From Myroides profundi (GTDB lineage: Bacteria > Bacteroidota > Bacteroidia > Flavobacteriales > Flavobacteriaceae), in assembly GCF_000833025.1 (NCBI RefSeq), contig NZ_CP010817.1, forward strand, positions 2,170,001 to 2,234,000: a stretch of 64,000 nucleotides of DNA, in the 5' to 3' direction. Shown in pieces: positions 28,800-37,441 of the stretch. A program made the position numbers and the translations under genes. The stretch's first letter is position 1; each line of letters begins with the position of its first letter. The notes below the pieces were generated by a model that saw nothing but the letters and a program-made list of their open reading frames with translations, made no database searches and was not told where the DNA came from.

Positions 28800-28990
28800 G
28801 TAAGTATATACTCAAACCGTTGGTATAGGTTTGTAATCTGTAACACACATCCCTCACTGCACAAGGTCTCCCAGCTTTAAAGGATGTGATTCTTCCTTAC
28901 GTCAGAATGACAAACTACGTGTGCTATACTTTGTATAGGCGTATGGTAATACACCCCTACAGTTGGCGCGGATTTCTAATCCGTGACAAC
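28800..28990. repeat. Intergenic repeat patch left of the MBL gene
   Basis: Contains degenerate copies of motifs also found right of the MBL gene: GTCTCCCAGCTTTAAAG and the near-palindrome GCGGATTTCTAATCCGTGAC. It also holds a GATTCTTCC...CAGAATGAC string of the kind dispersed in Bacteroidota genomes. No gene is seen. Confidence 0.5.
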
Positions 28991-28998
28991 ATAAAACT

Positions 28999-29730
28999 TT
29001 AATTATATCGCTGAATCAATCGCTCTAATTTCTCCTCGATACCTTCTTCCACCACACCTCCGTGATAACAAATTACACGACTAGGTTTTAAAGCTTTAAT
29101 CTTCTCTACAGAAGCTAAAGCAGCCTCCATATCTAAAGTAAACTGAGGATTGGCAATATTAAACTCTCCATCCTCTACCACTATAGCATCCGCTGCTATT
29201 AATGTCTGACTCTCTGTATCAAAGAATGAGATATGCCCCTTCGTATGACCTGGTGTTGCTATCACTTGTAAAGTATCTTTAAAGAACTGTCCATCCTCTA
29301 AAGTTTGAGTAACCTCAAAACGTTTGATACCCTCAAGTTGTTTAATGAAGTCATTTACCCATCCTTTCATCTCCTCAGGGATATGAGTAAGGCTCTCTTT
29401 AACTTGTATAAGACGTTCAGACTCTACCTTACCAGAAACAGAGTCAGCCTCCAGAGCACTACTGATAACCTCTAAAGAAACATATTCCTCTTTAAATAAA
29501 TGTATCCCTTCTAAATGATCAATATCATCATGAGAAATAATAATCCCTTTCAAATCAGCAATCATTAATCCTAGATGCATTAACTCTTGTTTAAACTCTT
29601 GAAAATTATAAGTAAAACCACAATCTATTAAATAAGAAGTTCCATCAGCAAACCCCACTACCACAGGATTAAAAACAGTTGGCTGTCCTTCTGCAGATTG
29701 AGCATTTATATGTAATATTTCTATATTCAT
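28999..29730 (-). CDS. Metallo-beta-lactamase-fold hydrolase
   Basis: Protein of 243 residues without a signal peptide. The metal ligands are visible: SHDDIDHLEG (HxDxDH, near 70), HTKGH (near 162), ADAIV and ICYHGG near the C-terminus. The HxDxDH motif and length resemble glyoxalase II/YflN-type cytoplasmic members rather than antibiotic-degrading enzymes. The substrate is unknown. The gene is bracketed on both sides by related intergenic repeats. Confidence 0.85.
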   Translation of the reverse strand: MNIEILHINAQSAEGQPTVFNPVVVGFADGTSYLIDCGFTYNFQEFKQELMHLGLMIADLKGIIISHDDIDHLEGIHLFKEEYVSLEVISSALEADSVSGKVESERLIQVKESLTHIPEEMKGWVNDFIKQLEGIKRFEVTQTLEDGQFFKDTLQVIATPGHTKGHISFFDTESQTLIAADAIVVEDGEFNIANPQFTLDMEAALASVEKIKALKPSRVICYHGGVVEEGIEEKLERLIQRYN

Positions 29731-29759
29731 TTATTAATCTATTATTTTTTCATGTATTT

Positions 29760-29910
29760 GCACCCCACATAGGACGCATATTTACGACCTCGCTAGGCAA
29801 AGTCAGCTGTTGTCGCGGATTTAGCAATCCGTGACATTTACTCGCTAGGCAAAGTCTCCCGACTTTGAGTAATCTTTATCTTCTTACCACAGACTTATAA
29901 TCCGTGACAT
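29760..29910. repeat. Intergenic repeat patch right of the MBL gene
   Basis: CTCGCTAGGCAAAGTC occurs at 29789-29804 and again at 29841-29856. Between and after them are the near-palindromic GCGGATTTAGCAATCCGTGA, GTCTCCCGACTTTGAG and a degenerate AATCCGTGACAT. These match motifs left of the MBL gene (28800-28990) and at 43258-43290. Confidence 0.6.
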
Positions 29911-29921
29911 ATAACTTAAAC

Positions 29922-31259
29922 TTACTTCGTTACTACATCCAACACAATCTTTACTAAGAAAAGCATCGATAATACATAGACTGTTGGCGTAATATCCTTG
30001 TGCTCTTTTGCTCCTATTTTTAGTATGGTATAACTCAACATACCGAATACAATCCCTTCAGCAATACTGTAAGTAAAAGGCATAAAAACGATCGTTAAGA
30101 ATGCAGGCAATCCGTCTGATAGCTTCTCAAAGTTGATCCTAGTCACAGACGAAATCATGAATAACCCCACTATGATTAAAGCTGGAGCTGTTGCGGCAGC
30201 TGGAATAATCAAAAAGATAGGTCCTAAGAATAAAGCTAGTGCAAACATTACAGCCACACTTACTGCGGTTAATCCTGTACGCCCACCAGAAGCTACTCCT
30301 GACGCACTCTCTACATAAGAAGTAACAGAGCTCGTTCCTAAGATAGATCCTACAGTAGTTCCCATCGCATCTGTAAATAAGGCTTTTTTCATTTGAGGGA
30401 AATTACCATTCTTATCGGCCAAATTAGTCTTAGAAATAACTCCAATTAACGTCCCTACGGTATCGAATAGATTTACGAATAAGAATGTAAACACCACTAC
30501 CACCATATCAATAGACAGTATCTGATTCCATCCCTCTGCTGTAAACATAGGTTTAATCGCCTCTCCAAAGATAGGCTCTATAGAAGGTGGCAACGCGACA
30601 ATACTAGTCGGCAATGCTACATCCCCTAAGATCAACCCAAAAATAGTAGCACTCAAAATACCAAATAGAATAGCTCCATTCACATTTCGGATTAATAAAA
30701 TACCCGTCACAATAAGTCCAATGAAAGTCATCCATACAGTATGCTGACCAAAATCTCCTAATCTCACTAAGGTATTAGGATCTGATACAACTACACCTGC
30801 GCTCTTCAGTCCTATAAGAGTAATGAATAACCCAATACCTGCGGGTATTGCTTCTTTTAAAACTTTCGGTATACTTCTAACAATAAGTTCTCGTACATTA
30901 AAAAACGTCAATAACAAGAAGATAATCCCTTCTATAAATACAGCCGTTAAAGCGAACTGCCAAGTATATCCCAAGGTCAAAACTACTGAATAAGCAAAGA
31001 AACTATTCAGTCCCATTCCTGGTGCCTGCGCTATGGGTAACTTTGCATAAAACCCCATTAATAAGGTTGCTACGATTGTAGCTAAGGCAGTTGTGGTAAA
31101 TAACGCTTCTCTATCCATCCCAGCATCTGCTAAGATATTAGGGTTAACGACCAAGATATAAGACATGGTCAGAAACGTGATGATACCTGCTATAAACTCT
31201 CGTTTAATAGTAGTACCATTGCTACTCAACTGAAAGTAGCGTTCAAGAAAATTCTTCAT
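29922..31259 (-). CDS. NCS2-family purine permease (AzgA/PbuG type)
   Basis: Protein of 445 residues with 12-14 hydrophobic segments. TKREFIAGIITFLTMSYILVVNPNIL type start (residues about 17-42), then PIAQAPGMGLNSFFAYSVVL, and later FLFVNLFDTVGTLIGV and GTSSVTSYVESASGVASGGR are the signatures of the guanine/hypoxanthine NCS2 subgroup. It imports purine bases with protons. It is close to guaA on the map but not in its operon. Confidence 0.92.
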   Translation of the reverse strand: MKNFLERYFQLSSNGTTIKREFIAGIITFLTMSYILVVNPNILADAGMDREALFTTTALATIVATLLMGFYAKLPIAQAPGMGLNSFFAYSVVLTLGYTWQFALTAVFIEGIIFLLLTFFNVRELIVRSIPKVLKEAIPAGIGLFITLIGLKSAGVVVSDPNTLVRLGDFGQHTVWMTFIGLIVTGILLIRNVNGAILFGILSATIFGLILGDVALPTSIVALPPSIEPIFGEAIKPMFTAEGWNQILSIDMVVVVFTFLFVNLFDTVGTLIGVISKTNLADKNGNFPQMKKALFTDAMGTTVGSILGTSSVTSYVESASGVASGGRTGLTAVSVAVMFALALFLGPIFLIIPAAATAPALIIVGLFMISSVTRINFEKLSDGLPAFLTIVFMPFTYSIAEGIVFGMLSYTILKIGAKEHKDITPTVYVLSMLFLVKIVLDVVTK

Positions 31260-31348
31260 TGTGTTGTGTTGTTGCTTTTTAAAGCATACAAAAATAAGAA
31301 GATTTAACCAATTCTAATTAAAATAAAGAATTATATCGGCCTTTATAT

Positions 31349-32137
31349 CTAATAATCGCGTTCTATAGGATTTATATAATTTACCTTCTTTTTATTAAAA
31401 AGCTCTTGCCCTTTTTCATCTATAGTTATACCAGTCCCTTCTAAATCACTTAAATAGGTCTTATTAGCATTGATACTCATAGCCTTTTTTGTCTTCTCTT
31501 TAGAAGATTCTGTATAAGTCCCTATTTCATTTACATCCCAAATCACTTTAATCTTTTGACTATTTAAGAATTCAAAAGAGTACTGCCCTTCGGTATCCCA
31601 AACCTTTACTACGAATCCTGGTAAATTATTGAACTTATAAGGCCCTACTTGCCCTGCAATACCTTGTGTAAACCATACTGTCCACTCCCTTCCTCCATAC
31701 GTAGCAGTTGCCTCTTGCACGTCATAATCATACCACTTTAGTTTACTTGCTTTGATATCCCACTTGATTTCATTTCTATCTTCTTTATAGTAGTTATGTA
31801 ATCGCCCTATCTTATCATAAAAGGTATTGGTATCCTTATCTGTCATGACAAACCAATTAAAAACAGGTACATAAGACACTACTTTTTGCATAATCTCTTC
31901 TTTAGAAGTATTCTCTGATTTGGTTAGTCGCCATCGCTCTCTCTCATAAGATGCATAATCCATAAATCGAGATTGATCCTCTAGTACATCTACAACAGCT
32001 GTCCCATCCTTAATTTTACCTACAGATTTATCTGTTAAGACCTTGCTTTCATAATAATATCTCATCACTTCTACTTCCTTAAACTCTTGAGCAGATAGAA
32101 TACAACTAGAAAACAGTAACAAATACCAATACTTCAT
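31349..32137 (-). CDS. GLPGLI family secreted protein
   Basis: Protein of 262 residues from ATG 32137, with a signal peptide (1-16, ending ILSAQ). The family motif GPYKFNNLPGFVVKVWD is present around residues 172-188. GLPGLI proteins are Bacteroidota-specific periplasmic or outer-membrane proteins of unknown function, often near TonB-dependent transport genes. It follows the ankyrin gene by 18 bp on the same strand, so they are probably co-transcribed. An upstream in-frame ATG (32149) would precede the signal peptide by four residues. Confidence 0.88.
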   Translation of the reverse strand: MKYWYLLLFSSCILSAQEFKEVEVMRYYYESKVLTDKSVGKIKDGTAVVDVLEDQSRFMDYASYERERWRLTKSENTSKEEIMQKVVSYVPVFNWFVMTDKDTNTFYDKIGRLHNYYKEDRNEIKWDIKASKLKWYDYDVQEATATYGGREWTVWFTQGIAGQVGPYKFNNLPGFVVKVWDTEGQYSFEFLNSQKIKVIWDVNEIGTYTESSKEKTKKAMSINANKTYLSDLEGTGITIDEKGQELFNKKKVNYINPIERDY

Positions 32138-32155
32138 ATCAATTATCATTAAAGA

Positions 32156-33220
32156 TTATCTCTTATACTTCACTTCACCTAATTTTATTGGATTGCTATT
32201 CTTAAGTACCCAATTATTCGCCGATTCACATAGATAATTAAGCTCTCTCGTTTCACCATCTCCACTTTTTCGAATTTCCTTTACTAATGCAGTGATATCA
32301 GCTAATTCCTTTTTAGACAATGCATTCGAAGAAGACACATACACTAAGAAAGCATCCAACATCTTTTTAAAATCAGCATCCCAATTGCCTCCTCCATTTC
32401 TATAAATTTCATCGCGAACCTTCCCCGCTATACGCACTACTTCCCCTTGTACAGTCTTTGCCTTACCCTTAGAAGGAATTAAGTAATCCCACAGTTCCTC
32501 AAACTGCTCTTCCCACGTAGTACCTGCTACTTCTATTTTAGACACTCCATCGTGCATAATACGTCTTTTGACAGGCGTAACATCGAATAGTTCATATAAA
32601 GCAGTCAAAGCTGTATCGCTTTCTTCTATAAACTCTTTATTAAAATTTTCTCTATGAAATTCAAAGCGTTCTCCTATACGAGTAACATCATCTTTTAATC
32701 CTAGCGTAATCTCTTTTGTAAATGGTAAAAGTAACTTAGCGATTTCTACTAAAGCAGGTAAGTCAATATTACTAGCACGTCTCAATGCACATTTTAAAGG
32801 TGTTTCTTTATAAGAGTCTAGAGCATGAATATTAGCACCTACTTCTATCAATCTCTTTACAGCATCTTTATTCAATCCATACCCTGCCGCAAAGTGTAAT
32901 GGCGTAGTACCATACGTATCTACAGCATGTATATTAGCCCCTAATTCTAAGAAAACCGCTATACTTCCATTGCGTCTACTAGCATGTTCATGTAACGCTG
33001 TTCGCTTATACGTATCTACAGCTTCCAGATCAGCTCCATTCTCCACCATCCAACGGACAAACTCATCCTTTACGTTATAAAAACTCAAGGCAGTATGCTT
33101 ACTATAACCACCTCGTGCATCTATCTCACAAGTGTCAAATACTTTCTTTAGCGCTTTCATATCCTTAGCGTCTACTAATTCTTGAAAGTCCTTGGGTAGG
33201 GTTTTCTTCTTCTTTGCCAT
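32156..33220 (-). CDS. Ankyrin-repeat protein
   Basis: Protein of 354 residues, no signal peptide, Lys-rich start. Residues about 38-150 contain four ankyrin units: HTALSFYNVKDEFVRWMVEN, RTALHEHASRRNGSIAVFLE, TTPLHFAAGYGLNKDAVKRL, ETPLKCALRRASNIDLPALV, each followed by a GA(D/N)-type turn in most. The C-terminal ~180 residues (WEEQFEELWDYLIPSKGKAK, GNWDADFKKMLDAF) form a helical region I do not recognise. It likely binds a protein partner in the cytoplasm. It is co-transcribed with the GLPGLI gene. Confidence 0.82.
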   Translation of the reverse strand: MAKKKKTLPKDFQELVDAKDMKALKKVFDTCEIDARGGYSKHTALSFYNVKDEFVRWMVENGADLEAVDTYKRTALHEHASRRNGSIAVFLELGANIHAVDTYGTTPLHFAAGYGLNKDAVKRLIEVGANIHALDSYKETPLKCALRRASNIDLPALVEIAKLLLPFTKEITLGLKDDVTRIGERFEFHRENFNKEFIEESDTALTALYELFDVTPVKRRIMHDGVSKIEVAGTTWEEQFEELWDYLIPSKGKAKTVQGEVVRIAGKVRDEIYRNGGGNWDADFKKMLDAFLVYVSSSNALSKKELADITALVKEIRKSGDGETRELNYLCESANNWVLKNSNPIKLGEVKYKR

Positions 33221-33395
33221 TTACAACTTTTCTTTTTCTTTTTTCAACCCGAATATACAAAGAATAATGTAATATAATTTAAATTATAAATAATATTTAT
33301 TAAAACTAAACACCAAAACCCAAACTATCTGCAATGCCTCTTCAAATCAAAAGGTGTTGTATATAAACCATAAGAACTCTTCATCCTAAATATAT

Positions 33396-34166
33396 CTAAT
33401 AAAAAACAGCTTCTTTCTTTAACAGCTTCAGATCATTGAGATCGACTTCATAGTAATAAACTTTACTACCTTCTTTGACTATCAAACCAAACATATTCTC
33501 ATCGCTTACTCCATCACATATAAATAAATAAAAAGGATCAAATAAGTACCTACTTTCATTATTCTTAATCGTATACGTTTGTACCCTTCCTAAACATCCA
33601 TTATGAGGATCTTGAACTATTATGATTTCATCCGCTCCGTCATTATCTAAATCTCCTTTATTAATAAGTGTAAATCAACAGCAACCAACTGCTATAGGCT
33701 TTATAGAACTATCGCTAAACTGTATTTCGTATTCCTCTGGAACCCCACCATCTACACGACTACCACCATACCCCTCTTTAACCAATTTGCGGTAAGCATA
33801 CTCTTTTTTTCCATCACCATTAAAATCACCATATATTCTTGACCCTATATTTTTATTTATAGACATCACTCCTTCTGACACATCACCATTATGCTCTTCT
33901 TCTAATACCAATTCTTCTACATTATTATCTAAGTCAATGACTTATTCCTCTTTATCTAAACTATCAACTTTCTCTTAACCAACTTCTTCTACATTTAGTG
34001 GCTCTCTCCCTCTATCAAAACCCCAAATAATCGCAATAAAAAACAGTACGGCACATAGTACTAGAAATGATATTATCAATAATATCTTCTTTTTCAGATC
34101 CCACTTCTTATTACTTCCAATAAGAATAATTACTACCAAAACGATTAAATAATATAACATAATCAA
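33396..34166 (-). pseudogene. Membrane-anchored DxNxD-repeat protein gene interrupted by three in-frame stops
   Basis: One continuous frame of 257 codons from ATG 34166 to TAG 33396 carries three internal stops and no frameshift: TAA at 33977-33975, TAA at 33935-33933 and TGA at 33674-33672. Translation across them gives two N-terminal hydrophobic helices (about 2-17 and 28-50), an acidic linker, then two FG-GAP/EF-hand-like segments, GDFNGDGKKEYAY and GDLDNDGADEI. The downstream part still reads as protein (GCLGRVQTYTIKNNESRYLF). Each stop is one C-to-T change from CAA, CAA and CGA. It is a young pseudogene or, less likely, a sequencing or recoding case. Pieces might still be translated separately. 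Confidence 0.75.
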
Positions 34167-34370
34167 TTATTAAAAAACATATCTAACTCAAATTATCCAT
34201 CAGAAACTATATTACTAAATGTAATACATCATAAACAATGATAGTATACTTGTACCAATCTTATTAGTCAATATCAATTGATATCCTTCATTATATTACA
34301 ATGGCATTTCACATTTTAAGTATAAATCATTATAACTAATTAAAATTCAATTATTTAAAATAAAACTGTA

Positions 34371-35834
34371 TTACTCTTTCACCAAAGATAAAATCTCTTC
34401 TCTAAGCACATCACTATTAGGATATGCAGCTTTAGCATTCACTAATTTTCCTTCCTTATTATATAGGATATAACGTGGTATTTCTGTCAAATTTAATTCT
34501 TCATAGAAAGAATGTTCAGGGTAGTTCATAGCCAAAACATTATGCCTACCAATAGGTAATCCTATTTTATTATAAGCAGTAGTCCAAGCTCTCTTATCAC
34601 TATCAATCGAAATGTAAATAAATACTACTGGTTCTTGTCCTAACACCTCTTTTAAAGCTTTAGAATAAGGCATCATCTGAAGACAAGGACCACACCACGA
34701 AGCCCAAAAATCAATTACAATAACTTGACCTTTATTCTCTTTTACTAAGTCTGCTAATGAAAACGTATTGTTATTAGAATCCAGCAATAGAACACTTTTA
34801 TCATCCAACACACTATTTAATCTACTTCCGTACTTATGCTGTATTACAGACAATGCTTTGTCATTTTTTACACCAGCCTTCAGCTTCTCATATAGATTTA
34901 CTAAGTCTTTCTTTAAAATTCCATTATGTACTATTTGTTCGAAATAATACAGAAGCAGATACTCCTTGATCACTTCGCTAAACTCAGTACTTATTATTAC
35001 TTTATTAAAAGCATCTTCGTAATCAATTACAAAAGGAACTTGAGGATCAGGAACTCTTATATCGTAATAATACTGTACATAGTTTTCTAAGAAAAAGCGG
35101 TAAGCTCCTGACACTAATAAATCATCACGTCTCAAATCCTCTGTACCTATGCTATTAAAATCATAAGTATCTTTACGCGTATTGATTCTATAATAGTAAT
35201 TACTATAAAACAGTACATCATACATTCGTTGTGATATCTGATTTACTAGTTTAAGAGAATCTAGAGTTGAATATACATCATGATAATAGTTATCTTCTTC
35301 TACTAAATATCTCTTTTCTTCCTCAATAGAGCGATTCCTGTCATATCTATTTCTAAACAAGCTTTGTTCTAAAGGTTGTTTACTATATAAGTGTTGCTGA
35401 ATATTTATCTCCTCAAGATTTTCTTTTCTATGTCGAATATCAACTAAAGGTAGATTATCAACATATCTGATATCTATAGTATCACCACGTTGAAAATTAT
35501 AAAACAGATTCTGTTTAATATCCTTACCATTAGATAGATAATAGTTAAAATACACTTCTTGATCTTTAACAGTAATCACAATTGTATCTCCTTTTAAATA
35601 ATTGTTTACCGTATAGCTCTTTACTTGTAAGCTATCTTTATCAAAATATATAATTGCATTACTCTTTAAGCGATTACTACTCCAGTCTATCTCTTGTGGC
35701 TCAAACACAAACACAATTTGTTTGCTTTCCTCAACAGAAGGTTTAATATTCCTGTTCTTATCTAAACAGCCTGTCATCCCTCCAATAAGCACTAGGGGTA
35801 CTAAAAATAAGTACTGCACAATGTTTGTCTTCAT
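34371..35834 (-). CDS. TlpA-like thiol-disulfide lipoprotein
   Basis: Protein of 487 residues from ATG 35834. A lipoprotein signal ends in GGMTGC (Cys at about 22-24). A long unassigned region follows. The C-terminal ~135 residues are a thioredoxin-like domain: QVIVIDFWASWCGPCLQMMP with the CGPC active site, and LTEIPRYILYNKEGKLV containing the cis-Pro. It should act on disulfides in the periplasm, anchored to a membrane. It is distinct from the DUF4369 paralogues at 43.6-47.5 kb. The gene stands alone in front of the tonB-like gene; no terminator is obvious between them. Confidence 0.85.
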   Translation of the reverse strand: MKTNIVQYLFLVPLVLIGGMTGCLDKNRNIKPSVEESKQIVFVFEPQEIDWSSNRLKSNAIIYFDKDSLQVKSYTVNNYLKGDTIVITVKDQEVYFNYYLSNGKDIKQNLFYNFQRGDTIDIRYVDNLPLVDIRHRKENLEEINIQQHLYSKQPLEQSLFRNRYDRNRSIEEEKRYLVEEDNYYHDVYSTLDSLKLVNQISQRMYDVLFYSNYYYRINTRKDTYDFNSIGTEDLRRDDLLVSGAYRFFLENYVQYYYDIRVPDPQVPFVIDYEDAFNKVIISTEFSEVIKEYLLLYYFEQIVHNGILKKDLVNLYEKLKAGVKNDKALSVIQHKYGSRLNSVLDDKSVLLLDSNNNTFSLADLVKENKGQVIVIDFWASWCGPCLQMMPYSKALKEVLGQEPVVFIYISIDSDKRAWTTAYNKIGLPIGRHNVLAMNYPEHSFYEELNLTEIPRYILYNKEGKLVNAKAAYPNSDVLREEILSLVKE

Positions 35835-35917
35835 AATCAACTAAGTAAAAACTAAATTTAATAAAAAAAGCAGCATCCATCTCTGAATACTGCTTAATAT
35901 AGAAAAGTCTAAACAAT

Positions 35918-36772
35918 TTACTGAACTCTAATCGTAACAGGTAGTGTGAACTGAGAACGAACTGCCTTTCCTTTATTTAGGGCAGGTTTCCATTTTGGCA
36001 TTCTCTTTAAGACTCTGATAGCCTCTTGTCCTACTCCATATCCTGGATCTCTCATCACTTTGATATCTGTTAGACTACCGTCTTTCTCTACTATAAAAGA
36101 CATAATAACTTTTACTTCCTTCACGCTAGCATCTAAATCTGGTGTTCTAAATGAACCCACAAATCGGCTGCTAAATTTAGCCATTGTCTCATAAGGTTCT
36201 GCTTTAGTAGATACTCCTATATACACTGTCGTATCTTCTAGCGCTTCTCCTGTTGTAGCGTCACTAGAATCCACCACTTCATTCGGATTATCTGTTCTAG
36301 CTTCATCAATAGCAATTACCCCATCTGGATTAGCATCTAGATTATGTGCGCCCGGATTAGCATCTATAAACTCATCTACTGTAGGGGCTACTGTAGTAAC
36401 CTCATTCGCATCTGCTGCCTCGAACTCGCGAAACTCTACTTCTTTAGTCTTGCTTAATACTGTTTCTACCTTGTTGGCAGGGAGTTCTACGATTGGCTCC
36501 TCCTTAGGTGTAAAGATTTCTTCTTCTACTGCTGTAGGTTTAATAACTTCATCAATAATCACTATAACCGAACCTGGATCATTACTTGCAAATAAATTAG
36601 AGATCACTGTAGGAACAATAAATACGGCACTAAAGAGAAACATTCCTGCTACTAAGGATAAAACGGTGGTACACGAACTGTTTTTGCGCAAATTATACGC
36701 TCCATACGCCTTATTGCGGTGCTCAAAGACGATATCCAACCAATCTTTTCTAAACAAATCATTCTTTGCCAT
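35918..36772 (-). CDS. TonB-family energy transducer
   Basis: Protein of 284 residues. The start FRKDWLDIVFEHRNKAYGAYN, then one transmembrane helix (about 36-58), a Pro/Glu/acidic periplasmic linker, and a C-terminal TonB domain (VIMSFIVEKDGSLTDIKVMR, VLKRMPKWKPALNKGKAVRS, FTLPVTIRVQ) are the Bacteroidota TonB layout. It transmits proton-motive force to outer-membrane receptors, possibly including the one at 9.4-11.8 kb; that pairing is speculation. No exbB/exbD is nearby. Confidence 0.92.
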   Translation of the reverse strand: MAKNDLFRKDWLDIVFEHRNKAYGAYNLRKNSSCTTVLSLVAGMFLFSAVFIVPTVISNLFASNDPGSVIVIIDEVIKPTAVEEEIFTPKEEPIVELPANKVETVLSKTKEVEFREFEAADANEVTTVAPTVDEFIDANPGAHNLDANPDGVIAIDEARTDNPNEVVDSSDATTGEALEDTTVYIGVSTKAEPYETMAKFSSRFVGSFRTPDLDASVKEVKVIMSFIVEKDGSLTDIKVMRDPGYGVGQEAIRVLKRMPKWKPALNKGKAVRSQFTLPVTIRVQ

Positions 36773-37073
36773 AATTATTTATTTTAAATGTTAAACAATA
36801 GGCTGTTGGATTATTCGAATACCAACAGCTAAATCAATCTACAGTTACTCTCATACTGTATTAAAAAATTAATATTAAACTAAAGTATATGACTAATATA
36901 CAAATTATAAACGATAATACTACACATTTATTATTTAATAGATTTATTTTTCTTAAATAAATACTAACAAAAATTATTTCTAACCTAGTTCATAGTTCGT
37001 ATTGCTATTCTTTTTGACAATACTTATAAGCTTGAGAAGTAAGTCCCTACTCCCTCCGTTATTTTGTGCTAAT
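36773..37073. other. AT-rich intergenic stretch upstream of the tonB-like gene
   Basis: No gene. It should carry the promoter of the minus-strand tonB-like gene. Near its end, AGTAAGTCC and CCGTTA (37039-37060 region) are the inverse of TAACGGACTTACT just to the right, so a fold-back with the following tandem repeat is possible. Confidence 0.4.
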
Positions 37074-37117
37074 TAACGGACTTACTACGGACTCATAACG
37101 GACTCACTACGGACTCA
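37074..37117. repeat. Four 11-bp tandem repeats
   Basis: Units TAACGGACTTA, CTACGGACTCA, TAACGGACTCA, CTACGGACTCA. They alternate, giving a 22-bp period. They lie just left of the IS3-family remnant. Confidence 0.7.
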
Positions 37118-37130
37118 TTCAAAAGAAAAA

Positions 37131-37329
37131 GTGTCTCGTCCTACTATAACTGTACAGTTATAGTTAATAATCCTACTTAATACTGTACAGATTTTTATTA
37201 ATCCTTTTATTACTGTACAGGTTGTTGTTTTTGTTTATTAGTCTTGTAATAATTCTTCCATCTCTTAGTTAGAATACCTGTCTTTAAATGAGCTTGATTT
37301 GGAGTTAACCTATCACAACTATCATGAGG
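37131..37329 (-). mobile_element. Remnant of an IS3-family element (3' end only)
   Basis: Starts with the outer end sequence GTGTCTCGTCCTACTATAAC at 37131, followed by the 20-bp palindrome CTATAACTGTACAGTTATAG and two more ACTGTACAG motifs, then the last ~40 codons of a transposase on the minus strand. The element is cut at about 37329, where a second copy of its end sequence begins. Confidence 0.75.
37210..37329 (-). pseudogene. IS3-family transposase (OrfB) C-terminal fragment
   Basis: Reading the minus strand from 37329 to the TAA at 37210-37212 gives P-H-D-S-C-D-R-L-T-P-N-Q-A-H-L-K-T-G, then a Lys/Tyr-rich tail. This is the C-terminal end of an IS3/IS150-type integrase-core transposase, where R-P-H...L-T-P-N-Q-A-H is conserved. 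The residue before P-H would be Thr instead of Arg, so the frame breaks exactly at the junction with the second end copy. It cannot be functional. Confidence 0.75.
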
Positions 37330-37368
37330 TGTCTCGTCCTACTATAACGGTACAGCTATAGTTAATCA
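37329..37368. repeat. Second copy of the IS3-remnant end, direct orientation
   Basis: 37329-37368 repeats 37131-37170 with about two mismatches (GTGTCTCGTCCTACTATAAC then a degenerate form of the palindrome). Same orientation as the first copy, not inverted, so it is not the other end of the same insertion. Confidence 0.75.
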
Positions 37369-37391
37369 TACCAAAGAATAAGAACACAAAA

Positions 37392-37421
37392 AAAGAGCTA
37401 CTTCGGATAAAGTAGCTCTTT
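37392..37421 (-). terminator. Terminator of the quinone-oxidoreductase-like gene
   Basis: 11-bp stem (37392-37402 with 37411-37421), 8-nt loop, A-run to the left giving a U-tract on the minus strand. It is 20 bp past the stop codon at 37442. Confidence 0.85.
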
Positions 37422-37441
37422 AAATTTTTAAGTTTTATATA

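Noticed and set aside
33672..33674. TGA as selenocysteine codon
   Set aside because: Two other stops in the same frame are TAA, and no selenocysteine-insertion hairpin or other Sec gene is visible.
37144..37163. 20-bp palindrome as a transcription-factor operator
   Set aside because: It lies inside the end of an IS3-family remnant and recurs in the second end copy, so it is better explained as part of the IS.
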